Shown: positions 8,246 to 17,020 of the stretch, piece after piece
Layout: each line of letters opens with the position of its first letter
How positions within the stretch are numbered: position 1 is the first letter of the stretch
From: Candidatus Poribacteria bacterium
GTDB lineage: Bacteria > Poribacteria > WGA-4E > GCA-2687025
Direction: 5' to 3'
DNA length: 38,394 nucleotides
Assembly: GCA_028818695.1 (NCBI GenBank)
Contig: JAPPNK010000008.1
Span: forward strand, 1 to 38,394
Notes under the pieces: generated by a model
What the model saw: only the letters and a program-made list of their open reading frames with translations
Database searches by the model: none
Told to the model about the DNA's origin: nothing
Position numbers and translations under genes: made by a program

Positions 8246-9172
8246 ATGGCGAACGATTTCAATGTCCCGCGCCGGCGATGGGGCAAAAGCGAGCTGAGCA
8301 TTCCTGTCGTCCCGTTCGGAACGCAGGGGTTCGGGAACAATTTCGGCAAGGTGACGGACGAGGAGGCATGCGAGCTGATCCGGCGGGCTGTCGATATTGG
8401 GGTCAACCACTTTGACTGCGCGCGGTGTTACGGCGACTCGCTCCGCAAGCTCGGCGTCGCCATCAAAACAGGCGTCATTGATCGGGAAGAGGCGGTCATC
8501 AGCGGTCGGCTCTGCTGCCACAGCGCCGCGCAGTGGGGCGGCTACGGCTCCGGACGCCCCGACTATTCCGCCCAGCGCGCCAAAGACGATGTTCGAGACC
8601 AGCTTGAAATACTCGGAACCGACTACTTCGACGCCATGCTCATCCATGACCCAGGCGAGATTGACGCGACGCTCGCGGACGGAGGAACGCTGGACGGGCT
8701 TAAGGAGCTGAAAGAGGAGGGGCTGATCCGGAACGTCGGATACGGCATGAACCCGCACCATTTTCACCTGAAAGTCATCGAAGAGGGGGATGTGGATGTC
8801 CTGCTCTGCTTCAACGATTACAACCTGCTGCGCCAGTCGGCGGCGGACGAGGTTCTGCCGGCGGCGGCAGAGAAGGACATCGGCATGCTGAACGGCTGGT
8901 CGATCATGCGCGGCATTTTGACCGGCATTGATCTGAGCGAACGCGACCAGAACAATCAGGACATTGCCCGCGCAACGAAAATGCGCGCCTGGTGCATCGA
9001 AAACGATGTGAGCCTGTTGACGATGGCTCTGCAGTTTTGTCTGCGGGAGGAGACGATCCACGGCAACCCGCTTGGCAGCCTGAACATAGAGCAGCTGGAG
9101 ACGAACGCGCGCGCCGCCGCCGAGACGCTCCCTGACTCGGTCATTGACGACTTCATTGCGCAGGAGTTTTGA
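8246..9172 (+). CDS. Aldo/keto reductase family protein
   Basis: The 308-aa TIM-barrel protein resembles NADPH-dependent aldo/keto reductases. HFDCARCYGDS supplies tetrad Asp 57 and Tyr 62, and MLIHDP supplies His 134. The tetrad Lys, normally at the end of the fourth strand, is apparently replaced by Arg 88 in AVISGRLCC. That change usually lowers or alters activity in this family, so catalysis needs testing. AGGAG at 8236-8240 sets the start. It is followed after 6 nt by the YidD-fusion gene, so the two may be cotranscribed. Confidence 0.78.
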   Translation: MANDFNVPRRRWGKSELSIPVVPFGTQGFGNNFGKVTDEEACELIRRAVDIGVNHFDCARCYGDSLRKLGVAIKTGVIDREEAVISGRLCCHSAAQWGGYGSGRPDYSAQRAKDDVRDQLEILGTDYFDAMLIHDPGEIDATLADGGTLDGLKELKEEGLIRNVGYGMNPHHFHLKVIEEGDVDVLLCFNDYNLLRQSAADEVLPAAAEKDIGMLNGWSIMRGILTGIDLSERDQNNQDIARATKMRAWCIENDVSLLTMALQFCLREETIHGNPLGSLNIEQLETNARAAAETLPDSVIDDFIAQEF

Positions 9173-9178
9173 ACCGCC

Positions 9179-9745
9179 ATGTCTGTCTGGATTGCGCTGC
9201 TGTGCGTTGCGGGGTTGCCGTCCCTTCCGCTTCCAGAAGAGGTACCCGACCCTCCGTCGATAGCGCGGCATGAGCGCGCAGGCGGCTCCGTTTTGATCCG
9301 CTTTCACCGCGCCTTCATCACAAAGCAGGACGGGCATACATGCGTGTTTGACCCGACCTGTTCGTCGTATGCGCAGCTGGCGCTGGATCGATACGGGGCG
9401 CTGCTGGGCTGGGTCGCGGCGTCGGAGCGTCTGTTGCGCTGCCATTCGGGCAATGCGCCTCCCGCCTCATCGATACGCCTTCGGACTCCGGACCCGTTTC
9501 CAGACGAGACGCGCTGGAACGCATGGGGCGGCGTTCTCTCGGCGGCGGTACCTGGTTTGGGGCAAACGGCGGGCGGAAAATGGCGCGACGGGCTGTCCGC
9601 CTTCATTCGAGTCGCCGCTTTCAGCTTTGGCGCGGTCTATTACGCCCGGCGCAAACAGACGGTACCCGCTGCGGCGGCCGGCGGGGCGGCTCTCTTTTTT
9701 TACGCTGGAAACCTGTTTGGAGGGGCGAAGGCGCTTGCGCGATGA
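9179..9745 (+). CDS. YidD-domain protein fused to a PGxGQ membrane module
   Basis: The 188-aa product begins with a hydrophobic leader (1-18). A YidD-type domain follows (about 40-95) with the cysteine pattern TCVFDPTCSSYAQLAL and RLLRCH (Cys 55, 61, 88). YidD proteins are small membrane-associated factors that help YidC insert inner-membrane proteins, and are usually about 70-90 aa and encoded between rnpA and yidC. Here the domain has an N-terminal extension and a C-terminal membrane module starting at VPGLGQ (124-129) with two hydrophobic segments, and no rnpA or yidC is nearby. The next gene overlaps by 4 nt and carries a related module, which suggests a working pair at the membrane. Confidence 0.75.
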   Translation: MSVWIALLCVAGLPSLPLPEEVPDPPSIARHERAGGSVLIRFHRAFITKQDGHTCVFDPTCSSYAQLALDRYGALLGWVAASERLLRCHSGNAPPASSIRLRTPDPFPDETRWNAWGGVLSAAVPGLGQTAGGKWRDGLSAFIRVAAFSFGAVYYARRKQTVPAAAAGGAALFFYAGNLFGGAKALAR

Positions 9746-10461
9746 CAACATGGGTATGCTGCGCGCTCTGGCTGTCGGTCGGCTGCGCGTCGGACGCCGA
9801 GTCGTTCCGCTTGGGCGAGGAGCTGCTGTTTGAGGGGGATTACGCCGCCGCGCGCGCGGCGTTTTTGAAGCTGTCGCAACAGGAGTCGCTTCTCAAAGAC
9901 CGAGCCGCGTATATGTCCGCGCTGTCGATTTACCGCGCCGGGCAGTATGAAGCGGCGGCGCGCGAATGGGCAGATTTAACGCGCCGAACGGAGGATGAAT
10001 ACGCCGGCGCAAGGGCGCAATACGGACGCGCATGGGCGGCGATACGCCTGCGCGACTGGGCTGGCGCCGGCATGCATTTAGACCGCCTCCCGATCCTGTT
10101 TCCAGAGTCGGACCTGCTGCATCGGGGGGCTTTTCTTCGGGCTAGGCTTGGAGACGGGCCGGAGTTTTGGCGGCGCTCGCCCTCGACGGCGCGTTGGCTC
10201 TCCACCTTTCTGCCGGGCGCTGGACAGATCTACGCGGGAAGGTATGGGAACGGCGCGGTTTCGGCGCTTTTGAACGGCGCGTTTTTTTACTTTTTGGGAA
10301 AAGCCGTCTCCGACGAACGCTGGGTTGATGCGGCGTTCATCTATTTTCTTGGGGCGCGGTTTTACTGGGGCGGAAGGCAGAACGCGGCGCGGTTTGCCAA
10401 TGAATATAACGAGCGCGAAACGGAGCGGTTTATCGAACGGCTGGGCAGGATGGGGCGTTAA
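9742..10461 (+). CDS. TPR-like protein with C-terminal PGxGQ membrane module
   Basis: The 239-aa product has a hydrophobic N-terminus with a lipobox-like LSVGC (11-15), though the -3 position is not ideal. TPR-like helices follow (about 22-145), with FRLGEELLFEGDYAAARAAF as the clearest repeat. The C-terminal module begins at LPGAGQIYAG (157-166) and is rich in aromatic hydrophobic segments, like the end of the preceding YidD fusion. PGxGQ-Y-G modules are known from DUF5683 and TM2-like membrane proteins of unknown role. The start overlaps the preceding stop as ATGA; the longer open frame back to 9523 is a shadow. It converges with the small membrane protein gene, 3 nt away. Confidence 0.7.
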   Translation: MTTWVCCALWLSVGCASDAESFRLGEELLFEGDYAAARAAFLKLSQQESLLKDRAAYMSALSIYRAGQYEAAAREWADLTRRTEDEYAGARAQYGRAWAAIRLRDWAGAGMHLDRLPILFPESDLLHRGAFLRARLGDGPEFWRRSPSTARWLSTFLPGAGQIYAGRYGNGAVSALLNGAFFYFLGKAVSDERWVDAAFIYFLGARFYWGGRQNAARFANEYNERETERFIERLGRMGR

Positions 10462-10464
10462 CCC

Positions 10465-10884
10465 TCAAACGAGCGCTTTGGCGGCGAACGTCAAAGCGCC
10501 GGCAACGCCTAAAACGGCAACCCAAGGCGCGCGCCGCAAAACGGCCGCCCAAGCCGAGGCGAACGCTCCGACAACGGCTTGAACTCCAGCGGCGGCAAGC
10601 GCCGGTTGCATGTCGTAAGCCAGAACCAAAACAGGGAAGCAGAGCAGCGCGAAGAGCCATGACGCATAGGCGCGCCTTCTCCATTCCCAAAAAAAAGATC
10701 GCTCGGACGGTTCCCAGGCGACAGCGAACAGAGCGGCGAGAGCAGCTCCGATGAGCGTCGGCGCATGGGCGGGCAGGTTTTGATAAAGGGAAAAGGGCGC
10801 ATGAACAGCCGATGCCGCGGCGAGAGCGGCGCAGAGCGTACGGGCTGTCTTACGGTCGTCAAGGCGGAGCGGCGCCTGCCTCAT
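10465..10884 (-). CDS. Small multi-spanning membrane protein, unknown
   Basis: The 139-aa protein has about four hydrophobic segments, near residues 14-30, 41-57, 73-92 and 96-137, and basic patches ([11 protein letters not shown]) that fit inside-positive topology. No family is recognised. Its ATG overlaps the rpoD stop as ATGA, so it is probably translated from the rpoD message. It is the last gene of the mutS2-dnaG-rpoD transcript. Confidence 0.6.
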   Translation of the reverse strand: MRQAPLRLDDRKTARTLCAALAAASAVHAPFSLYQNLPAHAPTLIGAALAALFAVAWEPSERSFFWEWRRRAYASWLFALLCFPVLVLAYDMQPALAAAGVQAVVGAFASAWAAVLRRAPWVAVLGVAGALTFAAKALV

Positions 10885-12602
10885 TCGTCAATGTAGCCGC
10901 GCAGGCTCCTACTGCGTATGGGGTGCTGTAGCTTGCGCAGCGCTTTCGCTTCGATCTGCCGTATGCGCTCGCGCGTCACATTGAAGACGGCTCCGACCTC
11001 TTCCAGCGTGCGGGGGCATCCGTCGCCGATGCCGAAGCGCAGACGTATCACCTGCGCCTCTCTGGGGTCAAGGCATTTGTTGAGCGCGTCGGCGACCTGC
11101 TTGCGCAGCAGGGCGGTGTCCGCCTCCTGGTCGGGCGCTTTGGCGGTCTTGTCTTCAATGAAGTCGCGCAAACAGCTGTCTTCCTCTTCGCCGATGGGCG
11201 TTTCCAGAGAGATTGGCTCCAGCGAGACGCGCATGATCTGATGGATTTTTTCTGGGGGCAGGTCCATTTGGTCGCTCAGCTCGTCGACGGTCGGCTCGCG
11301 TCCATTTTCTTGCACAAACTGGCGGGTCGTTCTGGAGAGGCGGTTGATGGTCTCGGTCATATGAACGGGGACGCGGATGGTGCGCGACTGATCGGCGATG
11401 GCGCGGCTGATGGCTTGACGTATCCACCAGGTGGCGTAGGTGCTAAATTTAAAATTGCGCTTGTATTCGAATTTGTCGACCGCTTTCATCAGCCCCATGT
11501 TGCCTTCCTGGATCAGGTCCAGAATGGTCAGGTTGGGCGTTCGAACGGCGTATTTTTTGGCGATGCTGACGACAAGGCGCAGGTTCGCTTCCGTCATGTG
11601 GCGTTTGGCGTCGGCTGCCAATTTTTCGCCCTGCATGATTCGATATCGAATCTGTTTCAGTACATGGACGTTGAATCCGAGCTGCTTTTCCAGATGGCGT
11701 ACGGCGCGTTCCGCTTGGACGATCTGGGGCGCTGCGGGCGCGCCCTGTTCGTTTGCGGGAAGCGCGTTGGTTCCCCGGCGTTGGTTGAGCAGGTCTTGCC
11801 GCATGCTTTCGGCTCGTATGGCGGCGTTTTTCACTTTGGCGCTGATTTCGGCGATGCGCTCGCGGTTGAAGTTGATCTTCCGCATGCGCTCGGCGAAGGC
11901 GCGCCGGGCGGCGGTATGCTCCGCTTGGAGAGCGTCCGCCTCGCCGTTCTTGCTCGATTTGAGATAATTGATTCGCGTTTCAAGAAGAGTCCGTTCCATT
12001 TTGTTCAGGTCGTCCAGCGCGGCGCGCGCCGTCTTGATGTGGGCGGCGTCCTTGCCGGAGCGGCTCTGCGTCGGCAGCTCCAGTATGTCGGCAGGCTTCG
12101 CCTTGCCGCGTATCAGGGAGGCAAGCATCTTGCGCGCCTCCGCCGCGGCGATGGGCGTTTCAAAAACGGCGTCGCGGATGATCTCCAGGCCGCGCTCAAT
12201 CTTCTTAGCCAACACCACCTCCTGCGCCTTGGTGAGAAGCGGGACCTTGCCCATTTCGCGCAGATACACCTTGGTCGGATCTTCGGAGCCGGTTTCTATG
12301 CGCGCCTTTGCGCTCTGCGCGGCGATGAGCGCGGATTTGGCGTCTGTTTCGTCCGTCATTTCCTCTTCGGAGAACGCATCCTCTTCCTGCTCCGCGTCGT
12401 CTGCCGGGTCTATGCTGTCTGGATCGTCGTCAATCCCCGCGATGGCGCCTAGCTTCCGCACAGGCAAAGAATTGTCTAAAAACGCTCCATCCTCCTCCTG
12501 ATACCCGCCTTCTTGCCCGATGGGCAGTTTCTCCTGACGGTCGGCTCGAGAGCGTCTCGTTCGCGATCGGCGCGTCTGCGGTTGATTCTGAAGAGTCATC
12601 AT
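10881..12602 (-). CDS. rpoD: Primary RNA polymerase sigma factor (sigma-70)
   Basis: The 573-aa product has all regions of a housekeeping sigma factor. Region 1.2 starts at [17 protein letters not shown], and a long charged, non-conserved insert precedes region 2. Region 2 has [31 protein letters not shown] and [15 protein letters not shown] for -10 recognition and melting. Region 3 follows, and region 4 ends in [26 protein letters not shown] for -35 recognition. Consensus-like TTGACA/TATAAT promoters in this window fit such a factor. Two adjacent ATGs (12602, 12599) follow AGGAGG, which overlaps the dnaG stop; either could be used. It lies 8 nt after dnaG. Confidence 0.97.
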   Translation of the reverse strand: MMTLQNQPQTRRSRTRRSRADRQEKLPIGQEGGYQEEDGAFLDNSLPVRKLGAIAGIDDDPDSIDPADDAEQEEDAFSEEEMTDETDAKSALIAAQSAKARIETGSEDPTKVYLREMGKVPLLTKAQEVVLAKKIERGLEIIRDAVFETPIAAAEARKMLASLIRGKAKPADILELPTQSRSGKDAAHIKTARAALDDLNKMERTLLETRINYLKSSKNGEADALQAEHTAARRAFAERMRKINFNRERIAEISAKVKNAAIRAESMRQDLLNQRRGTNALPANEQGAPAAPQIVQAERAVRHLEKQLGFNVHVLKQIRYRIMQGEKLAADAKRHMTEANLRLVVSIAKKYAVRTPNLTILDLIQEGNMGLMKAVDKFEYKRNFKFSTYATWWIRQAISRAIADQSRTIRVPVHMTETINRLSRTTRQFVQENGREPTVDELSDQMDLPPEKIHQIMRVSLEPISLETPIGEEEDSCLRDFIEDKTAKAPDQEADTALLRKQVADALNKCLDPREAQVIRLRFGIGDGCPRTLEEVGAVFNVTRERIRQIEAKALRKLQHPIRSRSLRGYIDE

Positions 12603-12610
12603 TCAGCCTC

Positions 12611-14389
12611 CTAGGCGTCGCGTTGTGTTGAAGTTGTGGACGGTTGCCGCGTCGCGCGGCGCTGTTTCGAATGTTCAGTAAGGTATTTTGCCATTTGGAG
12701 ATCGTCGGCTTCGGACTGCTCCATTTCGGTGAGGCGTTGACGTTCCATTTTTTTAAGCGCGTCATGAACGAGGCGATCGACCGCCGCGTTGATCTCCGCC
12801 TCAATATGCGGGAGCGGCTTCGCCTCAATCATCACGGAGCTGAGCAGCTCGCGCGCGTCGTCGTCGCAGCTTCTGTCGATGAGCGCGTAGACGTCCTCTT
12901 GACCTTCGCGCGCCGCCTCCCATAGGATGCGCGCCAGCTCCTGATGCGTTTCCTTTTGAAAATCGCCCGGCGCTATCTTGTCGAAGACATCCAGTATCTT
13001 GTCGGGTTTGGCAGCCATATAGCCAAGCAATTTTCGTTCAAGGGTAAATCGGCGGTCTGCGTTTAACGCGCTTGGTCCCGCTGTTTCGTCCGGCGCGCTT
13101 ACAAGGCGCACGCGCCGACGGCGCAGTTCCGCCCATACCTCCTTCGGCGGCGACTCAAGCTCCTTTGCGAGCCGCTCGGCGTAATCCCGCGTCAGTATCG
13201 GGCTTTGAACATGCCGGATCAGCTCCGCCGCTTTGTCGATCGCTTCCAGCTTCGCCTCAGGCTGCGACAGGTCCAGCTTCTCGCCCAGACGCCGTATCAA
13301 AAACTCAACGACCGGGACGGCGTTCTCAAGCAGCGCTTTCACCGCCTCCGCTCCGTCCGACTGGATGATGTCGTCAGGGTCTTTGCCTTCAGGCATGACG
13401 GCCGCTTCGACGCGCAGCCCCTCTTCCAAGAAGACGCCCGCGCCGCGTTCCACAGCCCGCGCGCCCGCCTCGTCCCCGTCCAATATAAAGGTAACGGCGT
13501 CGCACCGCCGCTTCAGCAGCCGCGCATGGTATTTAGACAACGCCGCGCCCAACGGCGCAACCGCATTCAGAACGCCCGCCTGCCGCAGCGCGATCACATC
13601 CATATACCCCTCGGCGACGACAGCGCGCCGCTCCTCATACACCTCCCGATACGCTCTGTCCAGCATATACAGGATCTGGCTTTTTTGGTAGAGGGGGGTT
13701 TCGGGCGAGTTCAGGTATTTCGGTCCTGCGTCGTCGTCTAAGGCGCGTCCGCCGAATCCCGCGACGTTGCCGTCCATATCGTTGATCGGAAAGACGATGC
13801 GGTTTCGGAAGTAGTCGTACCGCCTGCCTTTTTCGTTCTGGCGTATCAGCCCCGCCGAGACGAGAAAATCGGCGTCGTAGCCCGAACCGATCATCTCGTT
13901 CATGAGCGCGTCCCATGAATCTGGAGCGTATCCGATCTGCAGCTCCTCTTGAGTTTCAGATGTCACGCCGCGCCGTTCAAGGTATTCCATCGCCGCGCGG
14001 TTTTTTTGAAGCCAGCGGCGGAACAGCTTTTGCGCATACAGGTTCGCTTTGGCGAGCCGCTGCATTTCATCGGTCGGCTTCCGCTCGTCGATTCCGTCCA
14101 AAGAAACGCCGGCGCGATCCGCCAGCTTTTTGACCGCCTCTTCAAAGGTGAGACCCTCGCGCTCAACAACATAGGTGAAGGCGGTTCCCGACTTTCCGCA
14201 TCCGAAGCAGTGGAAGAGACCCTTGTCGGCGCTGACGGAGAAGGAGGGGTCTGTGTCTTGATGGAACGGGCATCGCCCCGCATAGCGGTTGCCGCGCCGG
14301 CGCAGCGGGACGCCCGACTCTTCGATGAGACGCGCCAGATCAATGCGGCTGCGTATCGTCTCAAGCGTCGCATGCGGAATTCGCGCCAT
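12611..14389 (-). CDS. dnaG: DNA primase
   Basis: DnaG makes the RNA primers for replication. The 592-aa product has the CHC2 zinc finger (Cys 40, His 43, Cys 61, Cys 64 in RCPFHQDTDPSFSV and FHCFGCGKSG). The TOPRIM catalytic core has VVAEGYMDVIALRQAG and FILDGDEAGARA, supplying the acidic metal ligands. The C-terminal third should bind DnaB helicase but is less conserved. AAGGA lies 5-6 nt before the ATG. It sits 19 nt after mutS2 and 8 nt before rpoD. The usual rpsU that heads this operon in many bacteria is replaced by mutS2. Confidence 0.96.
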   Translation of the reverse strand: MARIPHATLETIRSRIDLARLIEESGVPLRRRGNRYAGRCPFHQDTDPSFSVSADKGLFHCFGCGKSGTAFTYVVEREGLTFEEAVKKLADRAGVSLDGIDERKPTDEMQRLAKANLYAQKLFRRWLQKNRAAMEYLERRGVTSETQEELQIGYAPDSWDALMNEMIGSGYDADFLVSAGLIRQNEKGRRYDYFRNRIVFPINDMDGNVAGFGGRALDDDAGPKYLNSPETPLYQKSQILYMLDRAYREVYEERRAVVAEGYMDVIALRQAGVLNAVAPLGAALSKYHARLLKRRCDAVTFILDGDEAGARAVERGAGVFLEEGLRVEAAVMPEGKDPDDIIQSDGAEAVKALLENAVPVVEFLIRRLGEKLDLSQPEAKLEAIDKAAELIRHVQSPILTRDYAERLAKELESPPKEVWAELRRRRVRLVSAPDETAGPSALNADRRFTLERKLLGYMAAKPDKILDVFDKIAPGDFQKETHQELARILWEAAREGQEDVYALIDRSCDDDARELLSSVMIEAKPLPHIEAEINAAVDRLVHDALKKMERQRLTEMEQSEADDLQMAKYLTEHSKQRRATRQPSTTSTQRDA

Positions 14390-14408
14390 GGTTTTCCTTC
14401 TAAAGCGG

Positions 14409-16817
14409 TTATTCGTTGAGCGTTACAATCGTGACTCCAGCTCCGCCCTCTTCAAGGGTTCCGAGACGGTATCGGAGCGCGTTCGGGTTGTGTTGAAACG
14501 CTTCATGCAGCGCCTTTCGCAGCGCCCCGGCTCCTTTTCCGTGGATGATGGACACCTGCTCAAGTCCAGCCAGCGCGGCGTCGTCTAAGTATTTGTCCGC
14601 TTCGTCCAGCGCTTCAAACACGCGGCATCCGCGCAGGTCCAGCTCAATGGAAACGTTAGCGCGTTTTTCCGCGGCGAGCCTGCGGAACGGCTTCGGCATC
14701 TCCATGATCTTTGCTTGATCTTCTTCCCTCAGCTCCATATCGGCGGCGGAAACCGAAACGGTCATATTTCCGACGCGGGCGCGCGCCGTCCCCGACTCGT
14801 TGGGCGGATCCACAATGACGCCCTTTGCTTTCATCGCCTTAATGTAGACGAGCGTACCTTCGGGCAGGTTGCGCATCGCTTCCGCCGCTTTTTGCCGTTC
14901 GCTGCGCCGCGCCTGCTCGATTTTGCGCTCTGTGTCCTGAATCTGCCGGCGGGCGGAAGCGATCGATTCTTTGGAGGCTTGCGACGCGCGTATCTCGGCG
15001 ACGGTTCGCTCCACGACAGAGCGGGCGCCTTTCACAATCGCCTGCGCCTGCGCTTCTGCCTGCCGTTTCAACTCGTCCCGCTGCATCCGCAGCTGATCAA
15101 CTCTGTTTTTATATTCCATCTCGCGCGCTCTCGCCCGTTTCAGGCGCGTTTCCAGCTCGGCGCTCTCCGTTTCCATCTTGCGTCGGAGCCGCTCCACATC
15201 CTGTATGAGCGTTTCCATCTCCATCGCCCCGTCTCCGACCGACTTTTCAGCCGCCTTTAGCGTCTCCTCCGGCATGCCAAGCCGCCGCGCGATCTGAATC
15301 GCATGGCTGCTTCCAGGGGCGCCCATGTTCAGTTGATAGGTTGGGGAGAGGTCCTGTTCGTTGAAAGCCATGGAGGCGTTTGCCGCGTTGGGCCGGTCGT
15401 GGGCGTATAGCTTTAAGGCGCCGTGGTGCGTCGTGATGAGTATTTTGGCGCCTTTGCGCATCAGTTCGTCCAGGACGGCGGCGGCTAAGGCGGCGCCTTC
15501 GGTCGGATCGGTTCCTGCGGCGACCTCGTCCAGCGCAACCAGCGTGCGCGGCGTCGCCTGTCCAAGGATGCGTATCACCCGCGTCATGTGAGAAGAGAAA
15601 GTGGAGAGGCTTTGCTCGATGCTCTGCTCGTCGCCGATGTCGGCGCAGACCGCGTCGAACAGCCCGAGTCGGCTGCCGGCGTCCGCCGGTATCGGGACGC
15701 CCGATTGACACATGAGCGCGAGCAGCCCGACCGTTTTGAGCGCGATCGTTTTGCCGCCGGTGTTCGGGCCGGTGATGACAACCGCCTGCGTCTGATCGTC
15801 TAGGCTTATGGAGGTTGGGACAACCTGCCGCGGCGGTTCGTCGGATTTGGCGCGTCGATTTTGGGCAGCCTCTCGGCGGAAATGGCGCATGAGAAGCGGA
15901 TGGCGCGCGTTTTTCAGGTCGACGATCGGCTCATCGGCGACGACCGGTTCGGAGCAGCCGTATTCGATTCCGAAAACCGCTTTGGCGGATATAAAATCGA
16001 ACTCTGCCAGCGTTTCGATGTTGAGGCGGATGTCGTCCAGACGCTCGCGCGCGCGGTCGCTCAGCTCGGCGAGGATGCGCCGTATCTCCCGTACCTCTTC
16101 GGCGAGCAGGTTGTCCAGATCGTTGTTCGCCTCCATGACCGACAGCGGTTCAATATAGACGGTGGCGCCGGAGGCGGACTGCCCCTGCGCCGCGCCTTTG
16201 ACAGCCCCCCTGAAGTTATGCTTGACCGGTATCGCATACCGCCCGTTTCGGATGACGACGATGCGCTCTTGAAGGGCGTCTTGATAGGTCGGGTTTTGGA
16301 GAATGTTGTCAAGGCGGGTTTGGATTTTGAGGCGGGCGCCTCGGAGTTTGGAGCGTATGGTTCGGAGGGCTGGGCTGGCGTCATCAACGATGTCGCCTTC
16401 GTCGTTGAAGACCTGCTCAATGCGCTGTATCAATTCGGGCATTCGCCGAAGTTTTTGGGCTAATCGGTCGAGTATGGGCGCGTCCGCTTCGTCCATTTTT
16501 TCAAAATAGAGGCGGACGCGGCGGGCGACGCGCAGATGGTCTGCCAGCTCAAGAATTTCGGAGGCGTCCAGGGGGGAGGTTCGCAGTCGACGGGCGGCTT
16601 GGCGGATGTCGCGCAACCCTTGGAGCGGTATGGGCCGCTCGGAGTGAAGGCGGACGGCTTCGGAGACGGCGCGGTGCTGTTGACGCAGGGCTGGCGCGCC
16701 TCGGTAGACAGGCTGCAGTTTTTCAATGCGCTCTTTTCCGGGCGCCGAGACGGCGTATTCCATGAGACATTCTTTGAGCTGGTCGTACTCTAATACATCC
16801 AGATCGCTCAATATCAT
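14409..16817 (-). CDS. mutS2: MutS2 family ATPase/endonuclease
   Basis: MutS2 acts in anti-recombination and, in some bacteria, in rescue of collided ribosomes. The 802-aa product has the MutS core and clamp (1-330), Walker A GPNTGGKT (350-357), Walker B LVALDEVAAGTDPTEG and the switch segment KILITTHHGALK. A long charged coiled coil follows (about 510-650). A C-terminal Smr domain has LDLRG and IHGKGAGALRKAL, the nuclease-linked motifs. It lacks the N-terminal mismatch-recognition domain of MutS. The start matches family N-termini. It is the first main gene of the transcript from the 16949-16977 promoter. Confidence 0.95.
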   Translation of the reverse strand: MILSDLDVLEYDQLKECLMEYAVSAPGKERIEKLQPVYRGAPALRQQHRAVSEAVRLHSERPIPLQGLRDIRQAARRLRTSPLDASEILELADHLRVARRVRLYFEKMDEADAPILDRLAQKLRRMPELIQRIEQVFNDEGDIVDDASPALRTIRSKLRGARLKIQTRLDNILQNPTYQDALQERIVVIRNGRYAIPVKHNFRGAVKGAAQGQSASGATVYIEPLSVMEANNDLDNLLAEEVREIRRILAELSDRARERLDDIRLNIETLAEFDFISAKAVFGIEYGCSEPVVADEPIVDLKNARHPLLMRHFRREAAQNRRAKSDEPPRQVVPTSISLDDQTQAVVITGPNTGGKTIALKTVGLLALMCQSGVPIPADAGSRLGLFDAVCADIGDEQSIEQSLSTFSSHMTRVIRILGQATPRTLVALDEVAAGTDPTEGAALAAAVLDELMRKGAKILITTHHGALKLYAHDRPNAANASMAFNEQDLSPTYQLNMGAPGSSHAIQIARRLGMPEETLKAAEKSVGDGAMEMETLIQDVERLRRKMETESAELETRLKRARAREMEYKNRVDQLRMQRDELKRQAEAQAQAIVKGARSVVERTVAEIRASQASKESIASARRQIQDTERKIEQARRSERQKAAEAMRNLPEGTLVYIKAMKAKGVIVDPPNESGTARARVGNMTVSVSAADMELREEDQAKIMEMPKPFRRLAAEKRANVSIELDLRGCRVFEALDEADKYLDDAALAGLEQVSIIHGKGAGALRKALHEAFQHNPNALRYRLGTLEEGGAGVTIVTLNE

Positions 16818-16939
16818 CGCTCCGCCCTGTTAGATTTTCTCCACAAGCGCGAAAACTGCCCGCCGGTCAATGCCTCTCTTTGTTGGGTTCCGGCGTCAAG
16901 CGCGGGAGCGGCGAAGAGAGGTGAACCTTCCGTTAACAT
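16814..16939 (-). CDS. Possible 41-aa leader ORF before mutS2
   Basis: An ATG at 16939, only about 3 nt past the predicted transcription start, opens a 41-codon frame whose TGA overlaps the mutS2 ATG as ATGA. No ribosome site precedes it, so it would be read almost leaderless. The product (MLTEGSPLFAAPALDAG and onwards, basic at the end) matches nothing I recognise. The mutS2 gene has only a poor ribosome site of its own, so coupling is conceivable. This may be chance. Confidence 0.25.
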   Translation of the reverse strand: MLTEGSPLFAAPALDAGTQQREALTGGQFSRLWRKSNRAER

Positions 16940-16948
16940 GGCTCTATT

Positions 16949-16977
16949 AGTATAGTCTGCCGCTGAGTTGATGTCAA
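16949..16977 (-). promoter_or_regulatory. Near-consensus sigma-70 promoter of mutS2-dnaG-rpoD
   Basis: On the minus strand TTGACA (16972-16977) and TATACT (16949-16954) are separated by exactly 17 nt, 11 of 12 positions matching consensus. The predicted start is near 16942, leaving a leader of about 125 nt before mutS2. Confidence 0.8.
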
Positions 16978-17020
16978 CATGAGTTGCGTTTGTTAGCAAT
17001 TCCTTCCGATCGGCTTGACA

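Noticed and set aside
8105-9445. 446-aa open frame antisense to the aldo/keto reductase
   Set aside because: Low-complexity, Arg/Gln/Ala-rich translation with no domain pattern; it lies opposite a well-supported reductase gene and is explained by GC-rich codon usage.
11241-12452. 403-aa open frame antisense to rpoD
   Set aside because: It mirrors the rpoD coding strand; no ribosome site and no recognisable fold.
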